Shown here: piece by piece, positions 1 through 10,565 of the stretch | Position numbering within the stretch: the stretch's first letter is position 1 | Layout of the letters: each line of letters opens with the position of its first letter | Assembly: GCA_963556145.1 (NCBI GenBank) | Contig: OY744472.1 | Coordinates: 5,022,001 to 5,086,000 of the forward strand | DNA length: 64,000 nucleotides | Source of the DNA: Hygrocybe punicea | Lineage: Eukaryota > Basidiomycota > Agaricomycetes > Agaricales > Hygrophoraceae | Direction: 5' to 3' | Program-made: the position numbers and the translations under genes | The notes under the pieces: model-generated | The model's database searches: none | The model's input: the letters and a program-made list of their open reading frames with translations, nothing else | What the model was told of the DNA's origin: nothing

Positions 1-128
1 GCAGCATTTCATAAGACCTCAACGGAGTTGGAGTTTTGAGTTAGAGTCTAGAGAGTTTTTCTGTGTTTTGGTTTTGGTTTTCAGGCTTCAGTGGTGAGGA
101 CGCCACTGTTTTTTTTGAGGGGGGTACA
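1..128 (+). mobile_element. 3' internal end of a TRIM/LARD-like LTR element (family 2)
   Basis: This is the sequence directly before the LTR at 129. It holds a T-rich run (about 53-82), a hairpin at 89-108 (stem CAGTGG/CCACTG, loop TGAGGACG) and a purine-rich run at 117-124 that could serve as polypurine tract. The same order (T-rich run, hairpin with the same loop, purine run, LTR beginning TGTAGTAG) is found before the 3' LTR of the complete element at 49410-51836. The rest of this element lies outside the window. No protein is encoded. The reading as an element end is inference from that shared layout. Confidence 0.6.
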
Positions 129-286
129 TGTAGTAGTGGGCAGTGCCCCACTACTACTAGTAGATCACGTGACTGTTCCCACGATCCGTAGGATTACCTT
201 TTGTGTAGATAGCTTATGAGACTTCAGCTTGTCACACCACCCTGAGACCACTGAGGCACCAGTAGGGACCCCTAGTCCCTACTACA
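129..286 (+). repeat. LTR of small LTR element, family 2
   Basis: A 158-bp unit beginning TGTAGTAG and ending CTACTACA, so it has the TG...CA ends of an LTR. Both ends carry internal palindromes (a self-complementary block around TGGGCAGTGCCCCA, and one around GGGACCCCTAGTCCC). A second, solo copy is at 57354-57502. The right flank is ACGG, which fits the NCGN target duplication seen for related LTRs in this window. The left flank is the element's interior. Confidence 0.7.
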
Positions 287-949
287 ACGGGACAGCCGCA
301 ACACCACCACCACCACCAGCGGTGGCAATGGCAACAGCAACAGCCAGCAACAGCGGCAGCAGCAGCAGCAGCAACTGCAGCGCTGGCAGCAACAGCAACG
401 GCAACGGCAACAGCAGCAGCAGCACTGGCAGCAACGGCAATGGCAGCAGCAGCAAACGCCGGCAATGCCAGGCAGGGACCATGGGACAAGACGCCCCATC
501 CCTCCACATCCCTTGGGGACACCGGAGGGCTCCCTGGCAGCAACGGCAATGGCAACAGCAGCAGCAGCGCCGGCAGAAACGGCAACGGCAGCAGCAGCAG
601 TGGCAGCAGCAGCAACGCCGGCAATGCCAGGCAGGGACCACGGGACAAGATGCCCCATCCCTCCACATCCCTTGGGGACACCAGAGGGCTCCCCCACACC
701 CATCTACCTCGCAATATGCAGCGCCGTATCTATTGATACGTGCCTGCCATTTGCGAGGAGAACGGAGCTCATGGGAGCCCACCTCGGTCTGGGTTTCAGA
801 CTGCGTCTGAACCCAGACCGAACGTGGCGAGACGGTTCGATGCCATCTGGGTCCAGGTTTGGCGCATGGCCAAACCTGGACCTGAAGTTCAGTTCGCGGT
901 TCCACCAAAAAGGGTCAGAACCAGACCAAACTGAACTTTGGCAACACTA
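287..949 (+). mobile_element. Right part of a CAG-rich hAT-like non-autonomous element
   Basis: A CAG/CAA-rich array (about 300-640) is followed by a 57-bp palindrome (705-760) and a subterminal block rich in TCTGGGTT/AACCCAGA inverted motifs. It ends in GGCAACACTA at 949, the complement of the TAGTGTTGCC terminus found at 34182, 35676 and 58979. The block 300-860 is clearly related to 34640-35456. The left terminus is missing because the LTR at 129-286 abuts it. The long open frames across this stretch are polyglutamine, polyalanine or polyserine artefacts of the CAG array and I do not call them genes. Confidence 0.65.
705..760. repeat. Dispersed ~57-bp palindrome, copy 1
   Basis: Begins TACCTCGCAA, is centred on an ATTGAT core and ends TTGCGAGG. 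It belongs to the family best preserved at 35981-36038. It lies immediately after a CAG array. Confidence 0.6.
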
Positions 950-989
950 AATTGTCAAATTTTAGGCAAGTGGTTCTATCCGATAAGAT

Positions 990-2948
990 ATGACTGATTA
1001 GGGAGACTAGTTGTTCCGGTATGTGGCGTTTCCTCAGGTGTATAGTAAACAGTCTATGACTGCATTGGGGAAGGCTCCTTCTATGTCCAGGAATAGTATT
1101 GTTGCCACTCTTTTATTTCTCCAGGCATGTTTTATGTGGTTGACCAGGAGGTACATGGAGTCAGTGGTGGATCAACCTGGTCTGCTGCCGAAGTGGGTTG
1201 ATGGCAGGAGTTGGTGTTCCTCGGTGAGCTGTACAATGGTTTCTGTCAGAATCGAGGTGAGTATTTTTGGAAGAGTGTTGAGAAGGGCAATAGGTCAGTA
1301 GGCTTTGGGCATGTCATAGCGTGGTTTGCCGGGTTTTCTGAGTATGCAGGTTGTGGAAGCTTTCCATCCATCATGGTAGGTGTTGAGGTCAAGGAATGCG
1401 TTGTAAATATGGTATAGATAGTCAATGAGGATGCCAGTCATTTCTTTGAGGACCACATTTGGGATGCTATCAGGACCCGGTGCTTTGAATGGTTTGACTT
1501 TGTTTATATGTGTATAAATTTGGTTATGTGTGATGATGGGCATGTATTCTACTCTAGTGCGGTAGGCATAATCCCGTGGCACAGTGGAGATTGGTGGCGG
1601 GGGGGAAGAAGCTGGCCACAATAGCTTTGCTCTTGTCTTCATTGGATATAGTGTAACTGGTAGTGCCATTCTGTGTCATGTATTTGAGTGTGGGGATTGC
1701 CATGTTACCACTGTCTCCTGTGGGGTAGTCACTGATGGAGTTGGAAATACAGTGATTGACCATCCATAGATTGTATTTGTTTGCCTTCTCAAGGAAGCTG
1801 GCCCAATGTTCATCCTTGGCCTTCATGATGGCATCGCCATATTTGTTCCTTGCTTTGCGGTGCGCTTTGTGGATGGGGTGGTCAGGTAGGGCTCTGTTTC
1901 TGTATGATTTAAAACTCAGCTTGTTTTTCTCCTTTTTCAAAGCTGATAAGTCTTTGTTCCACCATCATTTGGAGTGTGGGGTTGGTTTGAAGATTGAGAC
2001 AACTTCCTGTATGGTGTCTTGTATTGTTACTGTTAGGCTTCGGATGACGGAGTCTAGTTGTTGTTTGGTTGTTATGTTGGTTGGGCCTGGATGGAGACGA
2101 AGGCAGAGGGATAAGGATTTGCGAAAAGCATCCCAGTTGGTCGAGATGAAGTCACGTGTAGGTGTCATTGTACATGTACTGGTGTGGAAAGATATAGAGG
2201 TGAGTATGGGGATGTGGTGAGTACCTGTAGGGCGTTTGTTGGGTCTTGTGTCACATATGATTATGGAGTCTGCTGTTTTGGCCAAGCAGAAGACGTTGTT
2301 GGTCTGTGTCCAATTTTTGGTTGCCATTGATTCTAGTGTGGGCAAATCTTTGGGTAGGGCCATTACCATATTGTGATCATTTGTTGCTTCTATGAGGGTG
2401 TGTACTTGTTCTAGGGCATTATTAGTGAAGAGATGGTGGTTTCATTCTTCGTCCAATAGGGGCTGGTGCTGGTTGAAATCTCTGCACTAGATCATATGGT
2501 TGGGGGTGTCTTGATAAAGAGTAGCTGCGTTGGCATTAGCAAAGGTCGTTAGTAGTGCTATGTTGTCGGAGTGGGTGCAGTCGTTGTATATGTTGAAAAT
2601 GGAGAGGTTGCTGTGTGGGCTTCGGATGTGGATAGCAGTGATATCATTGGAGTTTGAGAGCTTAATTTGTTCCCATGTGGTCGTGGTGAGTTTGGAGTTG
2701 ATGAATATGACTGACCTAACTGTTGTGTTGATGATGAAGCGGGATGTGGGGTATATGACTTGCCAATTGTGGGTGGCTTTAGTGTTGTTGTACTTGTCAA
2801 AGTAAAGTTCTTGGATTAATAAAATATCGCATTTATTGTAGAGGTTCAAATTAATGAGATCCCATTGCGCCTTGGCTGATTTGTTGAGGTTGATCTGCGA
2901 GATGTTTAGTCGGTGCAATGTAGAGGGTTGATGTCCCTGTGAGTCCAT
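990..2948 (-). pseudogene. Decayed LINE (non-LTR retrotransposon) endonuclease-reverse transcriptase
   Basis: Read on the minus strand, the piece at 2948-2487 looks like the start of an apurinic-type endonuclease (NINLNKSAKAQWDLI-like start, then DILLIQELYFDKY). After a spacer it continues into a reverse transcriptase with KAPGPDSIPNVVLKEM near 1450-1500, PIALLNTLPKIL near 1290, a GSRPG[stop]STTDS motif near 1170 and motif A, FLDIEGAF, near 1085. The catalytic YxDD box is absent because homology ends near 990, so the copy is truncated. In-frame stops lie at 2487-2489 (TAG), 2442-2444, 1965-1967, 1295-1297 and 1172-1174 (all four TGA), and a frameshift lies near the G-run at 1597-1604. The TGA codons sit where arginine (CGA) is expected in context. 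It is non-functional. The family (Tad/I-like) is inferred from the order of endonuclease and RT. Confidence 0.85.
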
Positions 2949-4189
2949 ATCATCGATATATCACGAATCTGAACGAACCCAATGCCTCCAAACAACTCGC
3001 ATTCCAACCCAACGTAACCTGATGTGACCCAATGTGACCCAATGTATGCCACTTTGTCACGGCCACTTTTGGACCAAATCTGGCAGCATCATAAGCCCCG
3101 GAGTTCCAATTATAGGAGATGGATCTCATCAGACTCAATTCCTGACTTCGGACTTGCCCAATATATGCATCCCCTTGTCCTTATGGAGATATGTAGGACA
3201 TTTTAGATCTTTTTCTTGAATATTTGCTTTCCTCTCCATTTTCCTGTCACTGTTGCATTGCAACCCCCCTCTTCAGATCCCCATTCCAACTGTTCTTTGT
3301 AGTTTACCATCGGCTGAAATAGACATGACCGAAAGTAAACTACCCACTCATGTACAATAAAAAGGTCCCCGACAACCATACAAAAGAGATACCCTTAGTC
3401 CCCATTTCCTCACAGTCAGAATCATGTTTTAATCCCTTCAATTGCTCGTCCCTCGTAGACCCTTAGATTTTATAGTTCACTTCATTGTCTTTATCATTGT
3501 TCCATTATTCGTTCATTGTTTCTGACCCGACCTGACCCAACCCGCCATACCCGACATTGTTGGCATCATCAGGTTCATTATTATTTATCTGTTTGCAGTC
3601 TGTTCATTGCCAGGTTTGTTATTATTTGTCCAGTTTTACATGGTGGCTTTATATTTTACTTCCATTTCCACTTTTACTATTATTCCCGACACTGATTATC
3701 CACCATCACTTCTACACTGACACCCCTATGTTAGGATTTATGTTCTGAAGCCACCCTGAGCCTACATCTACAGCGGCTGTGCATTAGGGTGTTCAGGCAT
3801 GGGGTAGGCGGTTGGGGGAGTTGGGTGGGTCTATGTTGAAAGCAGAAAATGGTGATGGGGGGTGGTCACCCCAGCCTTCTGGGGTGTGTACGCATGTGGT
3901 GGTGGTAGGATTGGGATTGGGGGGGGCTTGTGAGTTCGAGGTGAAGGAGAGTATTGATTGGGTGGTACAGCATGTGTCCTGGGGGGGCCTGAGTTGATTT
4001 GAGTTTGGATAGGGATACAGGTTTGGGTTTTGGGATTTATATGGGCGCGTTCGTTGAGTTGATGGGTGGGGGTGTAATGGCGGTCTTCATGACTTAGCAG
4101 TGGTTGGTGTTCATATGTGTTGGGTAAGGAGGATTGTGAGGATTCGGCTGGTGCGATTGTGTGAGTCCAAGGTTCTTCTGTCAGGGCAT
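2949..4189. other. Gene-free stretch with degenerate repeats
   Basis: The part just upstream of the LINE (2960-3060) is rich in short AACCCAA/TGTGACCCAATG repeats. I recognise no gene. A proline-rich minus-strand frame at 4241-3831 (136 codons) has no motif I know and may be chance, since the + strand here is G-rich. Confidence 0.4.
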
Positions 4190-4800
4190 TCAGCAAGATA
4201 TTACCAACTGACTTGGGATGCCTGAAAATGAGATTGCCCAACTGACTTGGGAATAGCTGAATCAGGCTGAGATATATCCTGGGCTAACTGGGATGGTCCA
4301 GGCTGATTTTCTCAGGATATATCCTGGGCCAACTGGAATGGTTCAGGCTGATGTTCCCAGGATATATCCTGGCCCAATTGATATGGTTCAGGCTGAATTT
4401 CTCCGGATATATCCTGGCCCAACTGGGATGGTTCAGGCTGATGTTTCCAGGATATATCCTGGGCAAACTGAGATGGTCTAGGCTGGTGCTGTCAGGATAT
4501 ATCCTGGCCCAACTGAGAGGGTTCAGGCTGAATTTCTCAGGATATATCCTGTTCCAACTGACATGGTCCAGGCTGATGTTCCCAGGATATATCCTGGCCC
4601 AACTGACATAGTCTAGGCTAATTTCCCAGGATATATCCTCAGCCAACTGACATGGTCCAGGCTGATTTTCTTAAGATATATCCTGGCCCCACTGACATGG
4701 TTTAGGTTGATTTTCTCAGGACACCCAACTGGGATGGTCTAGGCTGATGTTATCAGGATATCTCCTGGACCAACTAGGATAGTCTTGGCTGATGCTAACC
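4190..4800 (+). repeat. 45-bp minisatellite, copy 1
   Basis: About eleven units of 45 bp, each containing the palindrome CAGGATATATCCTG and the phrase TGGTTCAGGCTGATGTT (or close to it), run from about 4265 to 4800. A lead-in at 4190-4262 (ATTACCAACTGACTTGGG...) is shared with the other locus. Because 45 is divisible by three, all frames stay open and give 15-residue repeat peptides, which I regard as non-coding. An inverted copy with the same lead-in lies at 12125-12815. Confidence 0.85.
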
Positions 4801-5029
4801 TTCCCAATTATAACATTTCTGTTGAAGATTATCTTGTGGTTTATATCCTTAATTCACTATTTATTGTCTGCTATTTGTAAAACAAAGGTAACATGACTGT
4901 GTATTCTTCACAAAGTACCATATACTTCAACATACAATGTACAAGTTCCATATTTCATGTCACAATTCTCATTACATTCAAAGAATGATAGAACTTCTAT
5001 TTTTGGTTGTTACTTGTAGAGCACTTATT

Positions 5030-5730
5030 TCTATTTGCAGTTATTTTGGCACATGTAACATAATCACAAATTTATCATGTTTCAATTGTAACTCCTTTGA
5101 GCAGAATCAGATGATTAGTTCGGCAAAATTTCAGTACCTTTCAATTCCTAGATGCTAATAATACAAATGAAATAATTTGTTCAATATATACTCAGTTTGG
5201 CTTATAAATAACTAAAATCAACATGCAGATTTTTGTGCATTTGTTATGTCTGTGAGAAGAGAAATAGATGTTTTGGTTAGTCAATAGTATATATCTTGAG
5301 GTGCTACAATCAAATGTATAACATTCCAGGACCTCTATAATGTTTTGAAGCTGCTGTAGTGATAGGCAATAATATAAATTGCTTAAAGGCTATGTACAGG
5401 TCATTGGATTGTTATAAAACATGTCCTAGCATCTCAAGATATATTGTGTTGACTATCTAAAACTTCTATTGCTGTTTTCAGAACATTTTCAAATCCATAA
5501 AAATCCACATATGAAATTTATGCATGTATAAGCCAAACTGGATGCATATAGCACAAATTGGTTCATTTTTATTACCAGCATCTGGGAATTAGAATGTACT
5601 ACAATTTTTTCTATCCAATCATCTGATTCTGCTCAAAACAAAGGAGTTAAAATTGAAATGTTGAAAACATCAAAATTATGTGATTATTTCACATGGCCAA
5701 AATAACTGCAAACAGCAATAAATTGTGTGC
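5030..5730. mobile_element. Degenerate foldback (long inverted repeat) element
   Basis: The sequence from about 5030 (TATTTGCAGTTATTTTGGCA) to about 5365 is mirrored, with many mismatches, by about 5390-5725. For example CTTTGAGCAGAATCAGATGA at 5096 pairs with CATCTGATTCTGCTCAAAAC near 5620. There is no protein. It resembles the better preserved foldbacks at 7894, 16201, 18879 and 32855 in architecture, not in sequence. Ends and target duplication could not be set. Confidence 0.65.
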
Positions 5731-6222
5731 CTTGTCTAAATTATAGCCCCTGCTCATTTACCATCTTCTTAACCCATATGCATTTTAGACTATTTTCTAA
5801 TTTCTGACAGTAGTGTATTTATTGACCATGTCCACCAAGAATCACTTACAATTTTTGATCAGATGGAATTTTCTGAAACATTGACTTTACCTCTAGCTGC
5901 ACTTTTATCCATTTTTTATGTTCTGCCCATCTCATGAATTTGAGTTCCCAATCCAGTACAAGTAGAACAATTTAACAAGTCCTCCTTTGCACCATCCTTT
6001 TTCCAAAACAATATTAGCAGTTTGTGGTAGAGACATATTTCTTGTAGTGGCCTTGAGAATTGTCTGAATTTCCTCAGTAGCCCAAGCAATTGTTCAGTAT
6101 GTGGTAGATTAGAGGGTGAGAGTGGGTAAGAGAGATCAGAGAGATCAGAGAGGCTTGAATGAACGTTGAAACAGGGTTTGTGCAAGATTTGTGCACGATT
6201 GCTTTTGTAGTAACTCAGATGC
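5731..6222. other. No gene recognised
   Basis: Unique-looking AT-rich sequence with no supported coding frame. A minus-strand frame of 115 codons (6263-5916) shows no recognisable motif. Confidence 0.4.
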
Positions 6223-6380
6223 TGGAGTAGTGGGACCTGCCAGTCACGTGACCGGGCTCCCACGGTTGACCTAGTTAGTAGCCTTCCCGATGTAGTAGTC
6301 AGTCCATCATCCTATCCATCCAGTCGACTTCCTCTCAAGTCCTGCATGAGCCCCTGGAGTGGTACCTCGGTACCACTCCA
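6223..6380 (+). repeat. Solo LTR, family 1 (diverged)
   Basis: 158 bp, beginning TGGAGTAGTGGGACC and ending GGTACCACTCCA. It is clearly related to the LTRs at 49410 and 51679 (shared blocks around CACGTGA, TAGTAGCCTTCC, GTAGTAGTCAGTCC and the terminal palindrome GGAGTGGTACC/GGTACCACTCC). The flanks are ATGC on the left and ACAC on the right. Both can derive from ACGC by a single CpG transition, but they do not match directly. Confidence 0.75.
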
Positions 6381-6795
6381 ACACGCATAAAAAATCACAT
6401 GTTTAAGATCATGTGATTGGGAATTAACCACATAAAATCACATGTATAAGATCACGTGATTGTTCAGTTTCATTTAAAAACCCTGAAACCTTTGTGTTTG
6501 GCCCTGAGTGCTCTTCCACTTCCAGTTCACTCACCCCAGCAGAGAGAGCTGAATTTCTCTGCTTGATGCCAGGGCACCGAAGTCCTGGTTTGGGTGCAGC
6601 CTCTGGATAGTTGTGAGCATTCAATTCTAGGCTTCTAGCCTTGACTGTCACCAGTGGGGAGGGTGGCCTCTCCACTATTCCTTGGGCATGGGCCTGGGGT
6701 GGGTGACTTTAAAGGTCCTAGTATAGATAGTCATGTAGTTTTAATTTTATTCTTGAGGAGCCTTGTCTATTTAAACTTATTATAAGGGAAAGTTA
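6381..6795. other. Gene-free stretch
   Basis: It contains short imperfect repeats of AAATCACATG...AAGATCA(C/T)GTGATTG around 6390-6460 and no supported gene. Confidence 0.35.
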
Positions 6796-6884
6796 TTGAG
6801 CCCACACTCATGCAGCGGCATGATGTCATTCCATGCATTTTTGATGTTGGTGGCATTGGTCCCACACCCAGTAAGATGGCTACA

Positions 6885-6940
6885 TACCTGGCGAAGCTGG
6901 CACACGCATCAATTGATGCGGTGGTGTGTTTCGCGAGGTT
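6885..6940. repeat. Dispersed ~57-bp palindrome, copy 2
   Basis: TACCTGGCGAAG at the left, CATCAATTGATG at the centre and TTTCGCGAGGT at the right. It lies at the edge of the GTC-rich arm of the giant foldback. Confidence 0.6.
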
Positions 6941-7893
6941 GGTGCCCTACTGGTGGGGCCATTCTCATCATTGGGGCCGTGATCATCATGGTTGGGCATT
7001 GGTGGGGCCATCACCGTCACCATCATCGTTGTGCTGTGTTGGGCATTAGTGGGGCTGCTGTCATCATTGGGCGTTGGCTGGGGGCCCTTTATGGCATTGG
7101 TGGGGCCATTGCCGTCGTCATTGGGCATTGGTGGGGCTGTCGGCATTGTTGTTGGGCATTGGCAGTACTGTTGGGTGTGGCATGGGTGTTGTTGGAACCC
7201 CAGTCATCGTTGAGGGCCCCTTTTGGCGTTGGTGGGGCTGTCGTCATTGCCATTGGGCGTTGGTGGCCCTGTTGGGTGTGGCTTGGGCATTGTTGGGGCC
7301 GCCATTGTCGTTGGGGGCCTTTGTGAGGCTGTCACTGTCGTTGTTGGGTGTTGGCAGCTTTGGGGCGTTGGTGGGGCGTTGGCGGCCCTGTTGGGTGTGG
7401 CTTGGGCAGTGTTGAGGCCACCGTCTTCGTTGGCAGTCTTTAGGGCATTAGTGGGGCCATCGTTGTCATGGTTGGTCGTTGGCAGCCCTGTTGGGCGTGG
7501 TGGGGCCATCATCATCATTGTTGGGCGTTGGCCGCCCTGTTGGCATTGGTGTGGCCATCGTCATCATCGTTGGGCTTCATGGTCCTCGTGGTCCCAGTCT
7601 GCCATCCCGGTTGTCCTCGTTTCCGTCATCCCCATGCCTGTGCCCATGCCTGCTGTCCTCATCTTCGTTGCCCCTGCCCGTTGTCATCTTCCCATTGTCG
7701 TGGTTCCCGGTTCCCGTTGTCATATTCTCCTTTCACACCATCGTCGTGTTCGTTCGTTTACCCCGTCATCTGCATTCCAGTTGTCCTGTGTCCACCATCT
7801 CCTTGTCACCCGCATCCATGTTCACTTGTTGCTGTTGCCTTATTCACGTTTATTTGGCACGAGGGTGTGGGAAAAAAAACCTACAAGTGTTTA

Positions 7894-8704
7894 CAGCCGT
7901 TTTAGTAATTCATGGCAGTAACTGGATTTTTTTTATCAATTGAGAAATTTGGACTTAGTGGAATTTCCAGTACTGAATCTTGTATCTCATGAAATACTGT
8001 ATGGATTGAGATGGTTATATAGGGAAAGTTGTACTATTTCTTAAGGGCTATCCACTGCTATCATTACATTTGGACAATATTTAGTGTTTGGTGACTTGTG
8101 GATGAAACAAAAGGTAAACCAGTACTTTTTGACACCCAAAATGATATTGTCAAATTATGCCATCAAATGAGCTCATATGAAAAAGATTGTAGGGAGAAAC
8201 TTCTTCAGTTTTTCAAGGGCTAGAAGTACAAATACCGTGTTTTCCTTCATTTTTGTCCTTGGAGCCAACAGTGCATCTGTACTATGTTTGTCTGCATTAG
8301 GCTTGAAATATTACATGAATTTTAAATGTTGGCTCCAAGGACAAAAATGAAGGAAAACACGGTATTTGTACTTCTAGCCCTTGAAAAACTGAAGAAGTTT
8401 CTCCCTACAATCTTTTTCATATGAGCTCATTTGATGGCATAATTTGACAATATCATTTTGGGTGTCAAAAAGTACTGGTTTACCTTTTGTTTCATCCACA
8501 AGTCACCAAACACTAAATATTGTCCAAATGTAATGATAGCAGTAGATAGCCCTTAAGAAATAGTACAACTTTCCCTATATAACCATCTCAATCCATACAG
8601 TATTTCATGAGATATAAGATTCAGCACTGGAAATTCCACTAAGTCCAAATTTCTCAATTGATGAAAAAAAATCCAGTTACTGCCATGAATTACTAAAATG
8701 GCTG
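7894..8704. mobile_element. Foldback transposon with TA target duplication
   Basis: Near-perfect inverted repeats of about 375 bp (7894-8269 and 8328-8704) surround a 58-bp loop. The termini are CAGCCGTTTTAG and its near complement CTAAAATGGCTG. TA dinucleotides flank both sides (7892-7893, 8705-8706). The related locus at about 38920 lacks it (AAAGTGTTTTAAGTAG there), and so does the opposite arm near 9765, which supports a real insertion. The TA duplication and CAG terminus suggest Tc1/mariner-type mobilisation (inference). It encodes no protein. Confidence 0.85.
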
Positions 8705-8715
8705 TAAATAGTCAG

Positions 8716-9755
8716 TAGAATAAATGAACAAGATAAATAGAATACTTACCTGCAGTGCTCTGGCATCCGCACCCGGTGTCATGTCGTTGTTGAAAACAAC
8801 AAGTGTGTTGAACTCTTGTGCGAGAATTTCAACTGGAATTTGCCAATATCCAAAACGGGGTCGAGTTGCCATATAGGGCAGGGTGGCTGGATTTTCTTAT
8901 TATTATTATATGTACTACAACACCTCAATGGCCAGGGCAAGACCCTGAAGAGATGTAGATATGATATACCTACCCCAAGAGGTGTTTTTGTATTTTATTT
9001 TATTTTATATGGGGAGATATTCATAATGCATTTTATGCCTCTGCCAAAATTGGACCCTTAAACAGCCAACTTTGCAAGTACACATCTGAAAAATCCAAAA
9101 TTAATTCGAGGAGTACTAAGAAAGGTGTACATTGTGTTCCAGACAATTGCCTGGTAGTTGATGTGGCAAGGAATGTGTTGTAGCCAAAATTGATTTGGAG
9201 CTTTGCGGACAATCAAAAGTCCATATAAGTAGACACAATCATGAATGAAAGGTGAGTGACAAGTTCATCACATTTTGGCTCCAACACATTTCCTGCCACA
9301 CCAACTACCAGGCACTTGTCTGAAACACAATGTACACCTTCCTTAGTACTCCTAGAATTAATTTTGGATTTTTCAGATGTGTACTCGCAAAGTTAGCTGT
9401 TTAAGGGTCCAATTTTGGCAGAGGCATAAAATGCATTGTGAATATCTCCCCATATAAAATAAAATAAAATACAAAAACTCCTCTCGGGGTAGGTATATCA
9501 TATCTACATCTCTTCAGGGTCTTGCCCTGGCCATTGAGGTGTTGTAGTACATATAATAATAATAAGAAAATCCAGCCACCCTTCCTTATATGGCAACTCG
9601 ACCCTGTTTTGGATATCAGCAAATTCCGGTTGAAATTCTCATGGACGAGTTCCACCACACTTGTCATTTTCAACAATGATGGGACAACGTTAGATGCGAA
9701 TGCCAGAGCACCCCAGGTAAGTCTTCCATTTATCCTTTTCATTTATTCTACTAAC
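8716..9755. repeat. Inner inverted arms of the giant foldback
   Basis: 8716-9194 is the inverted counterpart of 9276-9755, with a loop of about 80 bp. Each arm carries a diverged version of the same open frame (8816-9061 on plus; 9742-9401 on minus; both contain the phrase GGWIFLLLLYVLQHLNG) and a splice-donor-like CAGGTAAGT/ACTTACCTG. The frame may be a fossil exon carried by the element. I do not recognise it. Confidence 0.75.
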
Positions 9756-10565
9756 TAATTATTAATAAACCGTTTTAGGTTTGCTTTGCTGCACCAAATG
9801 AACGTGAACGCAACAGCAACAACCAATAGATACGGTGTGGGTGACAAGGAGACGGAGGACGCAGCTGTGAATGGGAGCAACCCAGGACAACCACGACAGC
9901 AAGAACGAGGATGACGGGAATGACAATGACGGGGTGAACGAATGAACGCGAGGATGGTGCAAAAGGGGAATACAACAACTGTAACCAGGAACCACGACAA
10001 CAGGAAGATGACAATGGGCAGGGACAACGAAGACGAGGATGATGAGTAGGGCAGCAGGCATGGGGATGGGGGCGGGGACAATGGATGATGGAAATGAGGA
10101 TGACGGGGACAGGGGAATGGGACCACGAGGACCACAGAACCTGAGACAACAAGGACGATGGCAACGGGGATGATGAGGACACAAACGGCGAGGACAGGAC
10201 AGCAAACAGGACGGCAATGACAACACGAATGGCACAGGGCCAATGGCCATGGGCCACCACATGGGAACGGGGACGACAATGACAACGACAACGACGAGGA
10301 TGGGGACGATGAGGACGACGACAAGGACAGCAAGGACAGGAACGGGGATGGGGACAACAGGCAACAGAAATGAGGATGGCTGGGACGAGGGAACAGGATG
10401 ACGACAACGGAGACCATGACAACGAGGATGACGACAATGGGGATGGTGAGGATGGAAATGGTGAGGGACGGCAAACAGGACGGCTACAGCAACACAAATG
10501 GGAACAACGATGGCAACGGGGGCAACGAGGGCGACACGGAGGGGCGTGGACATGTGGGTAACCCC

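Larger units (their letters stand above)
6796..10565. mobile_element. Giant foldback element with GTC/GTT-rich outer arms
   Basis: Outer arms rich in GTC/GTT/GGC triplets (about 6940-7870, and the complementary sequence about 9770-10560) face each other. Inside them are inverted inner arms at 8716-9194 and 9276-9755. The junction sequence (TTCACGTTTATTTGGCAC...GGTGTGGGAAAAAA) recurs at 38880-38915 in a third, partial copy. The long frames in the outer arms are low-complexity and probably not genes. Unequal microsatellite growth makes the outer ends uncertain. Confidence 0.65.

Noticed and set aside
300..950. Polyglutamine, polyserine and polyalanine ORFs on both strands
   Set aside because: They are opened by a CAG array in all frames and lie inside a non-autonomous transposon; the same applies to 34600-35380 and 36105-36800.
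4284..4646. 15-residue repeat protein
   Set aside because: The 45-bp unit keeps every frame open on both strands; codon positions show no bias that I can see, and the palindromic core explains the pattern.
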